Source: Rhizobium sp. Q54 (GTDB taxonomy: Bacteria > Pseudomonadota > Alphaproteobacteria > Rhizobiales > Beijerinckiaceae). From it: a stretch of DNA of 7,577 bases. Shown piece after piece: positions 1-6,588 of the stretch. The stretch lies in assembly GCA_945901195.1 (NCBI GenBank), contig CAMDKB010000228.1, forward strand, positions 1 through 7,577. The letters are read 5' to 3'. How positions within the stretch are numbered: position 1 is the first letter of the stretch; each line of letters opens with the position of its first letter. The notes beneath the pieces were generated by a model, which had not been told where the DNA came from, made no database searches, and worked only from the letters and a program-made list of their open reading frames with translations. The position numbers and the translations under genes were made by a program.

Positions 1-387
1 GACTGTTTTCACCTTGCCGGATTCAAAGTGATCCTTCCGGACGATCAGCGTCTGGCTGGTAAAGCCTGTGGGTGTGGTCACCTTGCTGGCGACGAGGCGT
101 ATTTCGAGCCCGCGTGCAAGCCCGTTGTAGAGCCCCGCCGACGCCGCGCCCGCCATCACATCGATATCGCCTGACGTCAACGGCACGATCATGACTGCGG
201 CGGACTGGAAATTCACCAGTGAGACGTCGAGCCCCTCACTTTTGAAATAACCACGCTTTTCCGCCACGAACAGGGCGATGTCTGTCGCCAGACGTGTGAG
301 ACCAACATTGACTTTATTTTGTTGCGCCATGGCGTGCGATGAACACCCGGCAGCGGCAAGAGCCAATAACAGACACATTCTTTTCAT
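1..387 (-). CDS. NitT/TauT-type ABC transporter substrate-binding protein, N-terminal part (runs off left edge)
   Basis: The reading frame is open from the ATG at 387 to the window edge and gives 129 residues without a stop. It should be a periplasmic solute receptor of the SsuA/THI5-like class, which hands nitrate, sulfonate, pyrimidine-precursor or related small molecules to an ABC permease. The N-terminus has a basic start (MKRM), a hydrophobic stretch at about residues 5-14 and a probable cleavage after AMA at residue 21. A weak lipobox-like AAGC at residues 12-15 makes a lipoprotein an alternative. The mature part has the family's TRLATDIALF and KRGYFKSEGLDV segments and GDIDVMAG. The start is supported by GGGAGG at 393-398, five bases upstream. 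By hand alignment it is about 60-65% identical to the complete receptor at 444-1469, 56 bases upstream, so the two are tandem paralogues, probably in one transcript. The substrate is unknown, and no permease or ATPase is visible in the window. Confidence 0.87.
   Translation of the reverse strand, partial: MKRMCLLLALAAAGCSSHAMAQQNKVNVGLTRLATDIALFVAEKRGYFKSEGLDVSLVNFQSAAVMIVPLTSGDIDVMAGAASAGLYNGLARGLEIRLVASKVTTPTGFTSQTLIVRKDHFESGKVKTV
50..330 (-). repeat. Diverged tandem duplication: receptor N-terminal half repeated at 1138-1412
   Basis: The coding DNA of the truncated receptor and the complete receptor can be aligned directly. Positions 50-99 and 1138-1187 differ at only five of 50 bases by hand count; they encode the shared segment RLVASKVTTP then GFTSQTLI. 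Flanking parts are less similar. The pair is best explained by gene duplication followed by divergence. Confidence 0.6.
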
Positions 388-443
388 CGTGACCTCCCGA
401 TTGAAACCGCAGCGCGCCAGAGCCAGCGCACACCGCGCGACAC

Positions 444-1469
444 TCATTTCTTTTTCACATACGGACCGAGTTCCTTGATCACTTGCTGACGCAAGGAATC
501 GTCGACGATCTTGTCTACAGATGGTTCGCCCTGAATGAGCCCCAGCTCGCGAAACAACGCGAGATCTTCACGCAGACTGGCAAGGCCGATGACCCCATCT
601 GGGTCGCAATAGGCCAAGGGAAAGCTCCTGAACAATTCGGGATCCTTCGCGCCAGTATATTCATTCATGATTGCAATGATGCCGTCGCTGCCAGGACCGC
701 GCAACATGCCTTTTTCATCCAGAGCATCGTTGTGATCGCGCGCGCCTCGGATCAGCGCCTTCAGGAATTGATACGCGGTTTCGCGGCGCTCGCGAATGAA
801 CTTGCCGGCAAACAAAAACGAGGCAATCTCGTGGCCTGGATACACTTCATCGTCCCGCACGAGCGGCACAGCTATGCCTTCGCGCACAGCCTGCAGCGTA
901 TAGGGTTCTGCGGGCAGCGTTGCTGCCACAGCGCCATTCTTCAATGCAGGCAACATCTGGGGGAAGCCGAGATAGACAAGTTCAACGTCTTTCAAGGTCA
1001 AGCCGCCCGATCTGAGCATGCGGTTCAATGTACCCAAAGCGCCTGAGCCGGGCGATCCCGATGCGATCTTCTGGCCTTTGAGATCGGCAACTTTCGTGAT
1101 CTTGCCACTATCGAACCACTCCTTGCGGCCGATCAACGTCTGGCTGGTAAAGCCTTTGGGCGTTGTCACCTTGCTGGCGACAAGCCGAATATCGAGGCCC
1201 CTCTGGGTCGCGTTAAACAGCCCCGCCGACGCAGAACCTGCCAGCGCGTCCACGTCACCCGTTGTGATGGGAACCAGCATGGCCGCGGCCGATTGCACGT
1301 GGATCAATTCGACTTCAAGGCCTGCGTCCCTGAAATAGCCACGCTTGTGAGCCGTATAGATGGCGATATCGGTCGCGGTGCGCGTGTAACCGAGTTTGAT
1401 GAGTTCGGCAGCCGAAGCAGGCAGAGACGCGAGCAAAGACAAGGCAATCAGGGCGCGTGAAATCGTCAT
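444..1469 (-). CDS. NitT/TauT-type ABC transporter substrate-binding protein (complete paralogue)
   Basis: This 341-residue periplasmic receptor is of usual length for the SsuA/THI5/NMT1-like family, whose members capture small organic or sulfonate-like solutes for an ABC importer. I chose the ATG at 1469 over the upstream in-frame start at 1535. It has GAGGGAG six bases upstream (1476-1482) and begins a textbook signal peptide: MTISR, a hydrophobic run, then PASA cleaved near residue 20-21. Family landmarks are TRTATDIAIYTAHKRGYF (about 29-46), GDVDALAG (71-78), the hinge-region DLKGQKIASGSPGSGA (129-144) and NGAVAATLPAEPY (178-190). It ends in a lysine-rich tail, then TGA. It lies downstream of the TRAP genes on the same strand and upstream of its paralogue. 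A cognate permease or ATPase is not in the window. It may lie beyond the left edge, or the receptor may be an orphan. The substrate cannot be assigned. Confidence 0.9.
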   Translation of the reverse strand: MTISRALIALSLLASLPASAAELIKLGYTRTATDIAIYTAHKRGYFRDAGLEVELIHVQSAAAMLVPITTGDVDALAGSASAGLFNATQRGLDIRLVASKVTTPKGFTSQTLIGRKEWFDSGKITKVADLKGQKIASGSPGSGALGTLNRMLRSGGLTLKDVELVYLGFPQMLPALKNGAVAATLPAEPYTLQAVREGIAVPLVRDDEVYPGHEIASFLFAGKFIRERRETAYQFLKALIRGARDHNDALDEKGMLRGPGSDGIIAIMNEYTGAKDPELFRSFPLAYCDPDGVIGLASLREDLALFRELGLIQGEPSVDKIVDDSLRQQVIKELGPYVKKK

Positions 1470-1674
1470 GGCTGGCTCCCTCGTACCGTAGTGATCGTTT
1501 CCCAGTTTAGCGCGCTTGGCAGCACGAATTTCCAAACTGACGGCTTTTGATAGCTACTTCGCACCGGTGAGCCAAAGGGCAAAAAAGACCCGTGTGATGG
1601 CCATTCCAGCCTCCCCCGTTCTCAGGACTCTCTTTCAGCAATTCACGTCAGTCACCAAGGCCCTTGTGCCTGGC
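1470..1674 (-). other. Intergenic region between TRAP permease and ABC receptor genes
   Basis: These 205 bases separate two genes on the same strand and are long compared with the other gaps in this leftward unit (15-56 bases). It is therefore a plausible place for a second promoter or partial termination. I see no stem followed by a T-run that would make a convincing intrinsic terminator. It contains a short reading frame with a strong ribosome site (1554-1604, listed separately). It also has an 8-base palindrome CACCGGTG at 1562-1569, and a 6-base inverted repeat CAGTTT/AAACTG (1503-1508 and 1534-1539) that could fold in the leader of the downstream receptor mRNA. None of these is strong enough to call an operator. 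Confidence 0.4.
1554..1604 (-). CDS. Possible 16-codon leader peptide or remnant of a signal-peptide start
   Basis: An ATG at 1604 is preceded by GGGGGAGG (1610-1617) at five bases, one of the best ribosome sites in the window. It opens MAITRVFFALWLTGAK and then a TAG at 1554-1556. The peptide starts like an export signal: one arginine followed by a hydrophobic run. Its pattern resembles the start of the downstream receptor (MTISRALIAL). It is also in frame with that receptor, with only the TAG between them. It could be a degenerate start of a third receptor copy, a small leader peptide that couples translation, or chance. No known family is recognised. The strength of the ribosome site is the main reason to list it. 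Confidence 0.25.
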   Translation of the reverse strand: MAITRVFFALWLTGAK

Positions 1675-2982
1675 TCATTTCGACAAGATCAGGCTCGGCA
1701 AGAACGTCGCAATTTGTGGAAACGCCGTGAGGATGACGATGCACACAAGCATCGGGATCACAAAAATCACCGCACCCTTGGATATTTCGCGCATGTTCGT
1801 ATCCGGCGTGACGTTCTTGAGCACAAACAGATTGAACCCCACGGGCGGTGTAATCGCCGCGATTTCTGACTGGATCGTAACGATGACCCCGAACCAGACG
1901 GGATCATAGCCAAGCGCCATGATCGCCTTGATAAAGATCGGGATCACGATCACGATAATGCTGCCGGGGTCCATGAACATGCCAAGGATCAACAGCACCA
2001 CGTTGATGATGACCATGATGCCCCAGGTCGGCAACGGCAGGCTGGTCAGCAAATCCGACATGGCTTGCGGGATTCCCAGGCGCGCCAGAAGGAATGATGA
2101 AAACAGCCCGCCAATCAGCAGCAGCATGAACATGGCGGTCGTATGGATCGTCTTGTTCAGGCTGGTCATGAGCATGGACAGCTTCATGCGCCCAAGCGCC
2201 CAGGCAATAATTATAGCGCCGCCAGCGCCCACAGCGCCAGCCTCCGTAGGCGTCGCTGCGCCGGTATAAATCGAGAGAATGACCAGAAACGCGAGCACCA
2301 CCACCGGGATCGTGCCGATCATCGCGCTGCGCTTTGTTTCCGCTGTCGGTTCCTCAAGTACCTTGGGCGCCATTTCCGGTCGGCGCTTGACGATCAAGAT
2401 CACTGTCAACGACAGCAGCGCGGCGAGCAGAAGTCCGGGCACGACGCCCGCGATAAACAGATGACCGATCGAGGTATCAGTGATCACGCCATAAATAATC
2501 ATAGGGATTGACGGCGGGATAAGAATGCCCAGCGTGCCACCAGCTGCCGTGGCGCCAAGCGCGAGGGAGCGATCATATCCCCGCTTGACCATTTGCGGAA
2601 TGGCCATTGAACCGATGGTCGTGGCCGTCACCGGGCTGGAGCCGCAGACTGATCCGAATATGGCGCAGGCCCAGATCGTGGCGACAGCCAGCGCGCCGGG
2701 AATTTTGCGGAACCATATTTCAGCTGCACGAAAGAGGTCCGCACCGATACCCGCTGCTGACAGCACTTCGCCCATCAGGATGAAAAGCGGCACAACCACG
2801 ATGATGAAATTGCTGGTGACGGAAAAGCTGATCGTGGCGAGTTGGCCGATTGAGGCCGTCGAAACGAAAATTCCGGTGCCAAAGAAAGCCACCATTGCAA
2901 GCGCTACGCCCACAGGCGTACGAACCGCAAAAAGGATCAGCAACGTCAGCAGAAAGATGAGAAACCCGTAAAACGCGAACAT
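1675..2982 (-). CDS. dctM: TRAP transporter large permease subunit (DctM type)
   Basis: This 435-residue integral membrane protein is the ion-coupled translocation subunit of a tripartite ATP-independent periplasmic transporter, usually driven by a sodium gradient. Its length fits the family (about 425-440). It is hydrophobic throughout, consistent with 11-12 membrane segments and re-entrant hairpins. Clear DctM landmarks are FGSVCGSSPVTATTIGSM (109-126), the IPQMVKRGYD segment (128-137), GTLGILIPPSIP (149-160), ATPTEAGAVGA (243-253) and ITPPVGFNLFVL (377-388). The start ATG at 2982 has a GGGGA ribosome site about nine bases away, and the dctQ stop lies only 15 bases upstream, so the genes are co-transcribed. 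It should pair with the small subunit at 2998-3555 and the receptor at 3592-4596. The family assignment is very safe, but the substrate is not determined by this subunit. Confidence 0.96.
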   Translation of the reverse strand: MFAFYGFLIFLLTLLILFAVRTPVGVALAMVAFFGTGIFVSTASIGQLATISFSVTSNFIIVVVPLFILMGEVLSAAGIGADLFRAAEIWFRKIPGALAVATIWACAIFGSVCGSSPVTATTIGSMAIPQMVKRGYDRSLALGATAAGGTLGILIPPSIPMIIYGVITDTSIGHLFIAGVVPGLLLAALLSLTVILIVKRRPEMAPKVLEEPTAETKRSAMIGTIPVVVLAFLVILSIYTGAATPTEAGAVGAGGAIIIAWALGRMKLSMLMTSLNKTIHTTAMFMLLLIGGLFSSFLLARLGIPQAMSDLLTSLPLPTWGIMVIINVVLLILGMFMDPGSIIVIVIPIFIKAIMALGYDPVWFGVIVTIQSEIAAITPPVGFNLFVLKNVTPDTNMREISKGAVIFVIPMLVCIVILTAFPQIATFLPSLILSK

Positions 2983-2997
2983 TGAATCTGATCCCCG

Positions 2998-3555
2998 CTA
3001 GTGCGTTGGACTCGCGCCAAATTGCGCGATCTGGCCGGGCGGCAATTGAGCAAAGCGGACGATATCGACAATAGCTGTCAACAGAAACTGCGCAGCACCG
3101 ACGGGACCAATCCAGTAAACATATTTGAGCGGCACGGTGATCATGGTGAAGGACAATTCGTCAACATCAACGACATCAATGAAGAAGCGGGTCACAAAGA
3201 AAAACAGCACACTCGCAAACAGCAACGTCAACGCCTTGCCGATCATGCGCTGCGCCTTGTGCCATTTTTCGGGAATCAAGGGATCGAACAGATCGACTTC
3301 GATGTGGCTGCCATTCTGCAGCGCCGGCGCAAGCGCGAGGAAGAATACGAAGACCAGCATGAAGGTGGTCAGATCCAGCAATTCGCTGAGCGGCTTGTTA
3401 AAGCCATATCGGGTAATCACGGCTGTCAGCACGAAAATCATGATGACGAAGACCGTGATCCCGGCCACAAAGGCAAACACCTTGTTGACTGCTCTCGTAA
3501 ATCGCTCTAGTGGCGCGATAAAGCCACCGGAAGCAACCGCTCCTGGCATTGTCAT
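2998..3555 (-). CDS. dctQ: TRAP transporter small permease subunit (DctQ type)
   Basis: This 185-residue small membrane subunit forms the transmembrane complex with the DctM-type permease and helps dock the periplasmic receptor. Four membrane segments are visible at about residues 27-47, 61-79, 108-126 and 143-166, as expected for DctQ. The family-typical RYGFNKPLSELLDL (49-62) and SHIEVDLF (83-90) are present, as is the segment before the last helix (VPLKYVYWIGPVG). I place the start at the ATG at 3555, with GGGGGG at 3560-3565 four bases away. A GTG at 3573 and an ATG at 3549 are in-frame alternatives, so the start is uncertain by six codons. The gene sits 36 bases after the receptor stop and 15 bases before dctM, in the canonical receptor-small-large order. 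Confidence 0.92.
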   Translation of the reverse strand: MTMPGAVASGGFIAPLERFTRAVNKVFAFVAGITVFVIMIFVLTAVITRYGFNKPLSELLDLTTFMLVFVFFLALAPALQNGSHIEVDLFDPLIPEKWHKAQRMIGKALTLLFASVLFFFVTRFFIDVVDVDELSFTMITVPLKYVYWIGPVGAAQFLLTAIVDIVRFAQLPPGQIAQFGASPTH

Positions 3556-3591
3556 GTTTCCCCCCGAGATCACCTGTTACTGGCAGGCGTA

Positions 3592-4596
3592 TTATTGTTT
3601 GCTAATGACGTCCGAAAACAGCTTGCCGGATGGACCGACCAGCTTGTCGATTTCCGCCCAAACCGAGCTCATGGCTTTCTTGTGCGTATCGATTTCAGCC
3701 CGAGTCGGATAGTAAACTTTTGCGCCAGCTTTCTCGAGATCCTTGGCGGCCTGCTGCTGCATGCCGATCTGTTCGACCGCCCATTCCTTGGCAAGCTTGT
3801 CCGACATCTCGATGATATTCTTCTGATCGGCGGCAGAAACCTTCTTCCACTGATCGAGATTGACGTAATAAAACGACGAGTTCGCGCCATCGTTCCAGTA
3901 GGTCACATTGGGAGCGACTTCAAAAATCTTGCCGGAGAGCGCCAGATTGGCGAGGAACATCGTGCAGTCGACCGTGCCGTTCTGCAGGGCGATATAGAGT
4001 TCGCCAGGATCAATCGCGACCGGTGCAGCGCCCACAGCGCTGAGCTGCAGACCTTGCAAACGTCCCGCTGCGCGCACCTTCCTGCCCTTCCAGTCAGCGA
4101 CAGTCTTGACGGCATCGCCGCGACAGGCTGTCAAAAGGCCAGAGGAAGGCAGCGCGAACACGAGCGCCATGCCACGCTTTTCCATCAACTCACGCGACGC
4201 GGGCGTGAGCTTGTCCATCATTTCCTGCCCGATCTTGGCGTCAGCCGGAATCCAGAAGAATGGCTCGAAATAAGAGAGCTCCCGCACAATTCCTGCCAGA
4301 AAGCTGATGCTTGTTGTACCGCCACCAACAGAGCCGTTGCGAACGGCCGAAACCGTATCCTTGGCGGGGACGAGTGAGCCGGAGAAATGCAGCTTCATCT
4401 TCACCCGGCCTTCAGTCACGGCCTCCACCTGTTGCGCCCATTTGTTGGTCATCGGCGCGTAATAATCGCGATCAGAATACCATACAGCGAATTCGAAAGT
4501 TTGCTGGGCCGACGCTGGAGCCGCACTTAAGGCCGCAAGGCCGCACATGGCAGCGCCCGCAGCGCGCAAAATTCCTGATTGAATAGACTTGGACAT
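3592..4596 (-). CDS. dctP: TRAP transporter periplasmic substrate-binding protein (DctP type)
   Basis: This 334-residue periplasmic receptor is of normal length for the DctP family. It binds carboxylate-containing solutes and delivers them to the QM permease encoded just downstream. The ATG at 4596 has GGGAGGA (4601-4607) four bases upstream and begins a good signal peptide ending PASA at about residue 30. Upstream in-frame codons to 4953 lie opposite the divergent gene and are not needed. The mature protein starts QQTFEFAVWYS. Family landmarks include WKGRKVRAAG (169-178), whose Arg175 fits the conserved arginine that usually salt-bridges the ligand carboxylate. ALQNGTVDCTMF (203-214) replaces the usual ALQRGVVDG-like segment. 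Substrate is unknown; the conserved Arg suggests an organic acid. It is the first gene of the leftward unit, so its promoter should be in 4597-4782. Confidence 0.93.
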   Translation of the reverse strand: MSKSIQSGILRAAGAAMCGLAALSAAPASAQQTFEFAVWYSDRDYYAPMTNKWAQQVEAVTEGRVKMKLHFSGSLVPAKDTVSAVRNGSVGGGTTSISFLAGIVRELSYFEPFFWIPADAKIGQEMMDKLTPASRELMEKRGMALVFALPSSGLLTACRGDAVKTVADWKGRKVRAAGRLQGLQLSAVGAAPVAIDPGELYIALQNGTVDCTMFLANLALSGKIFEVAPNVTYWNDGANSSFYYVNLDQWKKVSAADQKNIIEMSDKLAKEWAVEQIGMQQQAAKDLEKAGAKVYYPTRAEIDTHKKAMSSVWAEIDKLVGPSGKLFSDVISKQ

Positions 4597-4782
4597 AGGT
4601 TCCTCCCGGCAAACCCTAGCGTTTTGATCTCGGCAGGAAGCTAGCACGCGATTTCCGGATTTGGCAAACGATTGCGACTTGCCTAAAAACGGCGGACACT
4701 GGCTTTCAGCCACGCAATCTGGAATTTCTGCCGCCGAACCCGGCATGCAGCGGTGTACAAATTGGGGGAGAGGAGATTGCAT
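4597..4782. promoter_or_regulatory. Divergent intergenic region, likely promoters for the TRAP and SDR units
   Basis: This is the only divergent gap in the window, so both transcription units probably start here. For the leftward unit a weak sigma-70-like pair can be proposed on the minus strand: TTGCCA (4660-4665) and TAGCTT (4636-4641), 18 bases apart. Possible operator elements are a 7-base inverted repeat GATTGCG/CGCAATC (4670-4676 and 4713-4719), a small hairpin TGGCT-TTC-AGCCA (4700-4712) and a palindromic TGTACA core (4754-4759) close to the SDR ribosome site. A TGTACA core recalls GntR/FCD-type operators, but no regulator gene is present to support that. That a promoter exists here is a strong inference from gene layout. 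The individual elements are weak. Confidence 0.5.
4771..4775 (+). promoter_or_regulatory. Ribosome binding site deciding the SDR start
   Basis: AGGAG lies seven bases upstream of the ATG at 4783, inside a purine-rich run (GGGGGAGAGGAG, 4764-4775). This favours ATG 4783 over the in-frame GTG at 4753, which would put the ribosome site inside the coding region. Confidence 0.8.
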
Positions 4783-5550
4783 ATGGAGGGAACCACTGGC
4801 CGCCTTCAGGGGCGCGTGGCTATCATCACCGGGGCGGCCCAGGGCATTGGGTCGGCCTATGCAAAAGCGCTCGCCCGCGAAGGCGCGAAAACAGTCGTTA
4901 CTGACGTTCTCGATACCCAGGCTTGCGTCGACGCCATCAATAACGAAGGGCATCAGGCGATCGGCATGAAGGTGGATGTCACGGATAACAACGATCTTGC
5001 GCGCATGGTGCAGGAAGTCGAAGCCGCTTATGGCCCGGTTGAAATTCTCGTCAATAATGCCGGCATCTTTTCAAGCCTCAAGCTGAAACCGTTCTGGGAG
5101 ATATCGGAGGACGAATGGGATAGTCTGATGCGCGTCAACGTGCGCGGGATATTTCAGGCCGTCAAAGCAGTGCTGCCCAGCATGGAAAAAAACGGGCGCG
5201 GCAAGATTGTAAATATTTCCTCGGCCACGTTTTTTCTCGGACCACCAGGTTTTCTGCATTATGTGGCGTCAAAATCGGCGGTCATCGGCATGACGCGCTC
5301 GATGGCGCGCGAACTGGGCAACAAGAAAATCACTGTGAATGCCATAGCGCCCGGCTTTACCGAAAGCGAAGGCGTGCTGGATAATGACATGATGATGGGG
5401 ATGCGCGCCCCCAACAGGGCGCAACGATCAATTGGACGTGATATGTTGCCGGAGGATTTGCTTGGCACCATGCTCTACCTTACGTCGCCCGACAGCGATT
5501 TCGTCACAGGACAGACGATCAATGTCGACGGCGGCAAAATGATGTGGTGA
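4783..5550 (+). CDS. Short-chain dehydrogenase/reductase (classical SDR, NAD(H)-type)
   Basis: This 255-residue cytoplasmic oxidoreductase of the classical SDR family interconverts an alcohol and a ketone with a nicotinamide cofactor. All signature elements are present: the glycine-rich TGAAQGIG (16-23), NNAG (91-94), Asn119 in RVNV, Ser147 in NISS, and the catalytic Tyr160 and Lys164 in YVASK. The C-terminal GQTINVDGG (243-251) is typical of FabG-like and sugar- or aromatic-alcohol dehydrogenases. Asp41 at the end of the second strand suggests NAD(H) rather than NADP(H). The ATG at 4783 follows a strong ribosome site. The gene heads the rightward unit, 68 bases before the Bug-type receptor and the Mo/Fe-S enzyme genes, so a role in oxidising or reducing a pathway intermediate is likely. 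Generic database names such as 3-oxoacyl-ACP reductase should not be taken literally here. Confidence 0.93.
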   Translation: MEGTTGRLQGRVAIITGAAQGIGSAYAKALAREGAKTVVTDVLDTQACVDAINNEGHQAIGMKVDVTDNNDLARMVQEVEAAYGPVEILVNNAGIFSSLKLKPFWEISEDEWDSLMRVNVRGIFQAVKAVLPSMEKNGRGKIVNISSATFFLGPPGFLHYVASKSAVIGMTRSMARELGNKKITVNAIAPGFTESEGVLDNDMMMGMRAPNRAQRSIGRDMLPEDLLGTMLYLTSPDSDFVTGQTINVDGGKMMW

Positions 5551-5618
5551 AGGCAGTCTAAAAGTTCACGCGGGCACATGGCGCAAGCTGGACTCGTTTG
5601 TATAATCAGGAGGGAAAC

Positions 5619-6587
5619 ATGAAAGCGTTGCGAACCCTGACGCTGGCTGGCATCGTCACCTTTGCTGCGGTGTGGGGCGCGGCCGCGTAATCCTATCCCA
5701 CGCGCACAATCAAGATCATCGTTCCTTTTGGCGCAGGCGGACCGGCGGACGTTTATGCGCGCGTGATCGCAGAAAACCTCACCAGGACCATCGGACAATC
5801 GGTCGTGGTTGAAAACCGCCCCGGCGCGGGCGCAGTTGTTGGCACAAATGAAGCGGCAAAGGCCGCGCCCGATGGTTACACGCTGTTGATGATGTCCAAC
5901 ACACAGGCGACAAATGAATCGCTTATTCCCAACAAACCCTACGCGCTGATGCGCGATTTCGCGCCTGTCGCCGCAGTGAATTATTCTGATCTTGTGATGG
6001 TGATTCATCCTTCGGTCCCCGCAAAGACGTTGAAGGAATTCATCGCACTCGTGCAATCCAGACCGAATGGTTTCAATTACGCCTCTTCGGGACCCGGCAC
6101 GCCCTATCACATGGCGGGCGAATTATTCAAGGCCATGAGCAAGACCGAAATTGTGCACGTGCCCTACAAGGACAGCGGCGGCGCGCGAAATGACGTTCTC
6201 GCCGGCCACGTCCACATGATGTTTGATGCCGTCACGACCATGGCGCAGAACATCAACACTGGCAAAGCCATCGCCCTTGGCACAAGTGGTGACAAACGCG
6301 CCGATGTTTTGCCGGAAGTTCCCACCATTTCGGAAGCGGGCGTCGCCGGATATTCGGCCACTATCTGGCTCGGCATCATGGCGCCCAAGGCGACTCCGAA
6401 AGACATCGTCACAAAGCTCAACAGCGAGATCAACAAGGTTCAGCAAGATCCGACGATCAAGGCCGCGTGGGACAAGCAAGGCGCTGTCCCCTACAACATG
6501 AGCGCTGACGAATTTGGTGTCTTCCTTGACCGGGAAATAACCAAATGGAGTGAAGTCGTGCGGATATCTGGCGCCAAGGTGCAATAA
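5619..6587 (+). pseudogene. Bug/TctC-family periplasmic receptor interrupted by an in-frame TAA after the signal peptide
   Basis: The ATG at 5619, with AGGAGGG at 5608-5614, opens a normal signal peptide (MKALRTLTLAGIVTFAAVWG followed by AAA, residues 1-23). A TAA stop follows at 5688-5690. The same frame then continues without another stop to 6585-6587 and encodes a full tripartite-tricarboxylate-type (Bug/TctC) receptor. Family landmarks are SYPTRTIKIIVPFGAGGPAD (from codon 25), VVENRPGAG, DGYTLLM, YASSGPGTPYHMAGELF and the C-terminal APKATPKDIVTKLNSEI. The expected residue at the stop is Gln (AAA then Q then SYPTR is the usual cleavage context), so one C-to-T change at 5688 (CAA to TAA) would explain it. 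Total span is 323 codons including both stops, normal for the family. An internal GTG at 5763 would give an unexported product. It may be a recent pseudogene, a sequencing error beside a GC palindrome, or a readthrough case. No TctA/TctB-type membrane genes are seen. Confidence 0.85.
6576..6581 (+). promoter_or_regulatory. Ribosome binding site for the GTG start of the [2Fe-2S] subunit
   Basis: AAGGTG lies seven bases upstream of the GTG at 6589, inside the last codons of the receptor gene. This supports a GTG start one base after the receptor stop, and it means initiation is probably coupled to translation of the receptor frame. Confidence 0.6.
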
Positions 6588-6588
6588 G

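Noticed and set aside
483..1046. Long plus-strand reading frame opposite the complete ABC receptor
   Set aside because: It is antisense to a gene with clear family motifs and a signal peptide, and its translation shows no recognisable domain.
1652..1672. Possible terminator stem (CAAGG/CCTTG) after the dctM stop
   Set aside because: The arms are five bases with a one-base loop and no T-run follows, so it cannot form a useful intrinsic terminator.
3595..4377. 260-codon plus-strand reading frame opposite the DctP gene
   Set aside because: Antisense shadow. The minus-strand frame is a full TRAP receptor with signal peptide and ribosome site.
4662..4676. Sigma-54-like sequence TGGCAAACGATTGC upstream of the SDR gene
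   Set aside because: The GG (4663-4664) and GC (4674-4675) are separated by nine bases rather than the ten that sigma-54 promoters require, and the spacing is strict.
4597..4953. N-terminal extension of the DctP frame up to 4953
   Set aside because: It overlaps the SDR coding start on the other strand and would place the signal peptide 119 residues inside the protein. The ATG at 4596 has an excellent ribosome site.
5601..5606. Perfect TATAAT before the Bug-type receptor gene
   Set aside because: It lies only 12 bases before the ATG, so transcription would start within the ribosome site, and there is no -35 match at 16-18 bases upstream. Most likely chance.
5475..6110. 211-codon minus-strand reading frame opposite the Bug-type receptor
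   Set aside because: It could look tempting because the sense gene is interrupted, but the sense frame has clear family motifs and the antisense product has none.
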